A stretch of 64,000 nt of DNA from Sphingorhabdus sp. M41 (GTDB lineage: Bacteria > Pseudomonadota > Alphaproteobacteria > Sphingomonadales > Sphingomonadaceae), in assembly GCF_001586275.1 (NCBI RefSeq), contig NZ_CP014545.1, positions 2,258,501 through 2,322,500 on the forward strand, in the 5' to 3' direction. The position numbers and the translations under genes were made by a program. This document shows positions 61,289 through 64,000 of this stretch, one piece after another; the stretch's first letter is position 1; each line of letters opens with the position of its first letter. Below the pieces are notes generated by a model. It made no database searches. It saw only the letters and a program-made list of their open reading frames with translations, and had not been told where the DNA came from.

Positions 61289-64000
61289 ATGACCAGACGA
61301 TCTCCAACCGGAAGCCAAAAACACCCCCCGAGCACAACGAACAAGATGCGCTGGCTGTCCGGAAGCTCGATGGCTGCGGCAGCGTTCTTGCTGGCATCCG
61401 CTCCGCAAACTGCGCAGGCCTCCACGCCAGTGGCGGGACAAGCGTTTCAGGCCAGTGCGGAGAGCCCTACGGGTGGCGTAGTCTTTTCAGGGGCGCGTAC
61501 GACGAGCCTCGACGAGGTGCAAATATCGCTGAGCGAGGCTGTGATAAACTGGACGCCGCTCGACACAGACGCACCGACCTTTGATCAGTTGACCGGTTTG
61601 GTCGACAATCCGATCAACATATTGCCCAGCACCAGAACGCTGCGCTTTGTGTCCGCTGGATTGGATTATACGGTTCTGAACCGCATATTGCCGGATCCGG
61701 CTGCGGTCGGCAGGCCAGTGCAGTTCAACGGCAATGTTGAAAGCTTTACAGACATTAGCGGAACCACGCCCGGTGGAAATATCTGGTTTTATAGCCCCGG
61801 CGGTATCATCGCCGGCGCCACGAGCAGTTTTGATGTGGGCAGTCTGGTGCTGACCACCAACGATATAGACACGACGGGAGGCCTTTTCGGATCGGGCGGA
61901 GAAATCCGGTTTAGCGGAGTTGCCGACAGCACCGCGCGCGTGGAGATCATCTCGGGTGCCGAAATCAACGCGCTGAATGACCGCAGCAGCTATGTCGCGA
62001 TCGTGGCACCGCGTATCGTTCAGGGCGGAACCGTGACAGTCGATGGTTCCGTTGCCTATGTGGCAGCTGAGCAAGCGGATCTGACAATCAACAACGGACT
62101 GTTTGATATTGCCATCGGTGTGGGAACCTCTGATACCAATGGTGTTGTTCATACCGGAACGACAACCGGACCTGCCTTGACCCCGACAGTGAACGGGATG
62201 GGCCAGGTTACAGATGCGGACGCGCAGACTATCTATATGGTCGCTGTCCCCAAAAATGATGCCGTGACCATGCTTGTTGGCGGTTCAGTGGGTTATCTTG
62301 TCGCTTCCTCCGCCACGATTGACGATGGCAAAATCATCCTCAGCGCAGGCGGGGATGTTACCGCATCCGGGACGCTTGCGGCACCGGTCAATTCAATCGA
62401 GGAAAATACGACCTCAACCGCTGCCACCAATGTTCAGATCGGCGGCACTTCGCCAACTGCATTCGGCTCGACGATCGAGATGTTTGCATCAAACGACATC
62501 ACGATGTCTTCGCAATCAGCAACCAGCCGCATCCTCATCAGCAACTCGGATGGAGTGCAGGACTTGAATCTGACTGCCGGTAATCAGATCAATCTAAACA
62601 CATCAGGCGGTGGTCAGATATTGGTCAACGGCGATGTGAATTTGACAGCCGGAACCGGCGCCACCGGCGGTGACATCAACCTGAATATTGATCGCACCGG
62701 CTTTGCAACCGCGGTTGATACCGGGCTTCGCGTCAGCGGCAATCTGACCGCCGACAGCAGCGCATCTGGAGCGGATGATTTCGCCACCGTAAGAGACAAT
62801 GGCAACACCGGGATCGGACAGGATGCGATCGGCGGCGACATCACAATCAATATCACCGAAGGAGGCGTGCTGGACGTCGGCGGCAACGGCATATTTTCAA
62901 CCAGCGCCCAGGGTGGCAAGGGCGAGAATCAAAATGGCTCCGCACAGGCGGGCAATATCGCGTTTAACATGGACAGCGGCCCCGCGGATTTTGGAGGCAA
63001 TGCCAATTTCAATACGGCGGCACTGAATGCCGGAGAAGGTAAAGCTGGCGGAAATGGACCCGGCCTGGTGGGTAGCGACAGCACTGCTGGCGATATCAGC
63101 CTGAGCCTGTCGGGTGGCGAGATGACGGTGACCGGCAATCTCGGCCTGACAGGCGATGCGGACGGAACCAGCGGTTCGGACAGCGCAACGGCTCAAAATA
63201 ACGCGGCAGTGGCAGGCACAATCGATCTGACCATTTCCGGCGGAACCCACAGTTTCGGAAGCGTGGGGATCTCCAGCAAAGGAAATGGAGCATTTTCCTT
63301 TGATGCAGGCGGCAATGAGATTTTCGGGGACGTCAGCCGTGGTACCGTCAATCTTGCCATCAGCAGCGACGGCACCAATTTATCAATAACCGACAATATG
63401 GTGATCAGCACGGAAACAACGGGCAATATCATAAGTGATCCGACGGTGGATGCAGTAACCGTCAGCATTACCGATACCGGCGAAGGCTCGGGGCTGAGCG
63501 TGACAAATGCGCTATCTATCCAGACCGAGGCTGCCGATGGCCTGGCTGGCACTGGCCTTACCTCCGGATCGGTTTCGATAACGGCCGACAATGGTGACTT
63601 CACTTTCGGCAGTCTCAACGTCGATACCAGCGCCACAGTTGAATTTTCCGCGACCGAATTGAGCTCGCTGCTAACCGCGGGCGACGTCGATATCGTAGCG
63701 CAAAACGGCGGAACCATATCCGGCGGTAGTGTCAACATATATGCCAATGCCGCCACCCAGGCGACCGCGGGGGTCGATGCGAACGGCGGGAAACTGCTGA
63801 TCCACGCAAATGACGGCTTCATCGGATTTACCGGATTGCTCAATGCCGATGTCAGTGCACAGGCAGGCGCCACCGACGCGACGGCAGTGACCAATGCTCA
63901 GGGCGGTACTGTCAGAATATTGCTGGAAGGCACATCGCCAACAAACAGCAGCATCAATTTTGCCAACATTGACTTTGATTCAGACGGTTCGATCGATACC
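61289..64000 (+). CDS. TpsA filamentous-haemagglutinin-like adhesin, 3' end outside window
   Basis: The open frame of 904 codons runs off the right edge without a stop. The protein has an extended signal peptide (MRWLSGSSMAAAAFLLASAP, cleavage near AQA). A TPS-domain-like region (about 60-270) contains VQFNGNVESFTDISG and GGNIWFYSPGGIIAG in place of the canonical NPNG motif. Then come long, irregular Gly/Thr/Asn/Ser-rich beta-helix repeats with few Cys or charged residues. It is the expected cargo of the upstream TpsB and a likely surface adhesin or biofilm protein. AGGA lies shortly before the ATG. Confidence 0.88.
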   Translation, partial: MTRRSPTGSQKHPPSTTNKMRWLSGSSMAAAAFLLASAPQTAQASTPVAGQAFQASAESPTGGVVFSGARTTSLDEVQISLSEAVINWTPLDTDAPTFDQLTGLVDNPINILPSTRTLRFVSAGLDYTVLNRILPDPAAVGRPVQFNGNVESFTDISGTTPGGNIWFYSPGGIIAGATSSFDVGSLVLTTNDIDTTGGLFGSGGEIRFSGVADSTARVEIISGAEINALNDRSSYVAIVAPRIVQGGTVTVDGSVAYVAAEQADLTINNGLFDIAIGVGTSDTNGVVHTGTTTGPALTPTVNGMGQVTDADAQTIYMVAVPKNDAVTMLVGGSVGYLVASSATIDDGKIILSAGGDVTASGTLAAPVNSIEENTTSTAATNVQIGGTSPTAFGSTIEMFASNDITMSSQSATSRILISNSDGVQDLNLTAGNQINLNTSGGGQILVNGDVNLTAGTGATGGDINLNIDRTGFATAVDTGLRVSGNLTADSSASGADDFATVRDNGNTGIGQDAIGGDITINITEGGVLDVGGNGIFSTSAQGGKGENQNGSAQAGNIAFNMDSGPADFGGNANFNTAALNAGEGKAGGNGPGLVGSDSTAGDISLSLSGGEMTVTGNLGLTGDADGTSGSDSATAQNNAAVAGTIDLTISGGTHSFGSVGISSKGNGAFSFDAGGNEIFGDVSRGTVNLAISSDGTNLSITDNMVISTETTGNIISDPTVDAVTVSITDTGEGSGLSVTNALSIQTEAADGLAGTGLTSGSVSITADNGDFTFGSLNVDTSATVEFSATELSSLLTAGDVDIVAQNGGTISGGSVNIYANAATQATAGVDANGGKLLIHANDGFIGFTGLLNADVSAQAGATDATAVTNAQGGTVRILLEGTSPTNSSINFANIDFDSDGSIDT

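Noticed and set aside
1-64000. tRNA, rRNA, riboswitch, CRISPR array, prophage or IS element
   Set aside because: No cloverleaf, rRNA core, regularly spaced direct repeats, integrase or transposase could be recognised in any gap or frame.

Overview
The window looks like chromosomal DNA of a sphingomonad-type alphaproteobacterium (Sphingomonadaceae/Sphingomonadales; the genus cannot be fixed from the sequence). The reasons are the moderately high G+C, the abundance of TonB-dependent receptors, the alphaproteobacterial order argS-SPOR-nagZ-scpA-scpB-tatABC, the order hisG-hisD-(DUF1993)-nusB-thiL-hppA, the bolA-dnaJ-cobS...cobT neighbourhood, and short intergenic inverted repeats of the kind scattered through such genomes. 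I see no rRNA, tRNA, CRISPR array, prophage or insertion sequence.

Layout. 1-2.7 kb: edge of a probable cysteine synthase gene, a dienoyl-CoA isomerase-like crotonase, an AEC-family transporter and a glutathione S-transferase. 2.7-5.4 kb: a repeat-filled gap, then a ZnuD-like TonB-dependent receptor preceded by an AT-rich palindrome (candidate Zur box) and followed by an entericidin-like small lipoprotein. 5.5-11.9 kb (minus): argS, SPOR protein, nagZ, scpA, scpB, tatA, tatB, tatC. 12-15.4 kb: a lipoprotein, then ispH-thrB-rnhA (overlapping ends) and a UPF0339 protein. 15.5-17.6 kb: FAD oxidoreductase and alpha/beta hydrolase. 17.6-24.7 kb: a Tad/Flp pilus cluster, cpaA-cpaB-cpaC-cpaD-cpaE-tadB-tadC, closed by a strong terminator; the cpaF/tadA ATPase gene expected between cpaE and tadB is absent.

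24.7-30.3 kb (minus): a tight four-gene unit maiA-GFA-TonB receptor-MarR, and infA-maf-RNase E/G-like. 30.5-33 kb: an unusual TonB receptor with a Gly/Pro/Arg-rich insert. 33-36.3 kb: small metabolic or hypothetical genes and a cupin-like/BioF2-like acetyltransferase pair. 36.4-43 kb: hppA (K+-independent type), thiL, nusB, DUF1993, hisD, hisG. 43-46 kb: DUF2332, pirin, cupin and BolA genes separated by hairpin repeats. 46-52.1 kb: J-domain protein, cobS, PBP1A and cobT. A low-G+C membrane ORF and a nitroreductase follow.

53.2-64 kb holds the most interesting system. It is a compact same-strand array with overlapping genes: an exported TPR-like/CHAT-peptidase protein, a CHASE2-sensor class III nucleotidyl cyclase, a small exported FecR-like protein, a two-partner-secretion Omp85 transporter (TpsB) and a large beta-helical TpsA adhesin that runs off the right edge. 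A near-consensus CRP-type site (TGTGA-N6-TCACT) sits in front of it with a plausible -10 box downstream. This suggests an envelope-sensing, cyclic-nucleotide-linked, protease-associated adhesin secretion module that may be under cAMP feedback.
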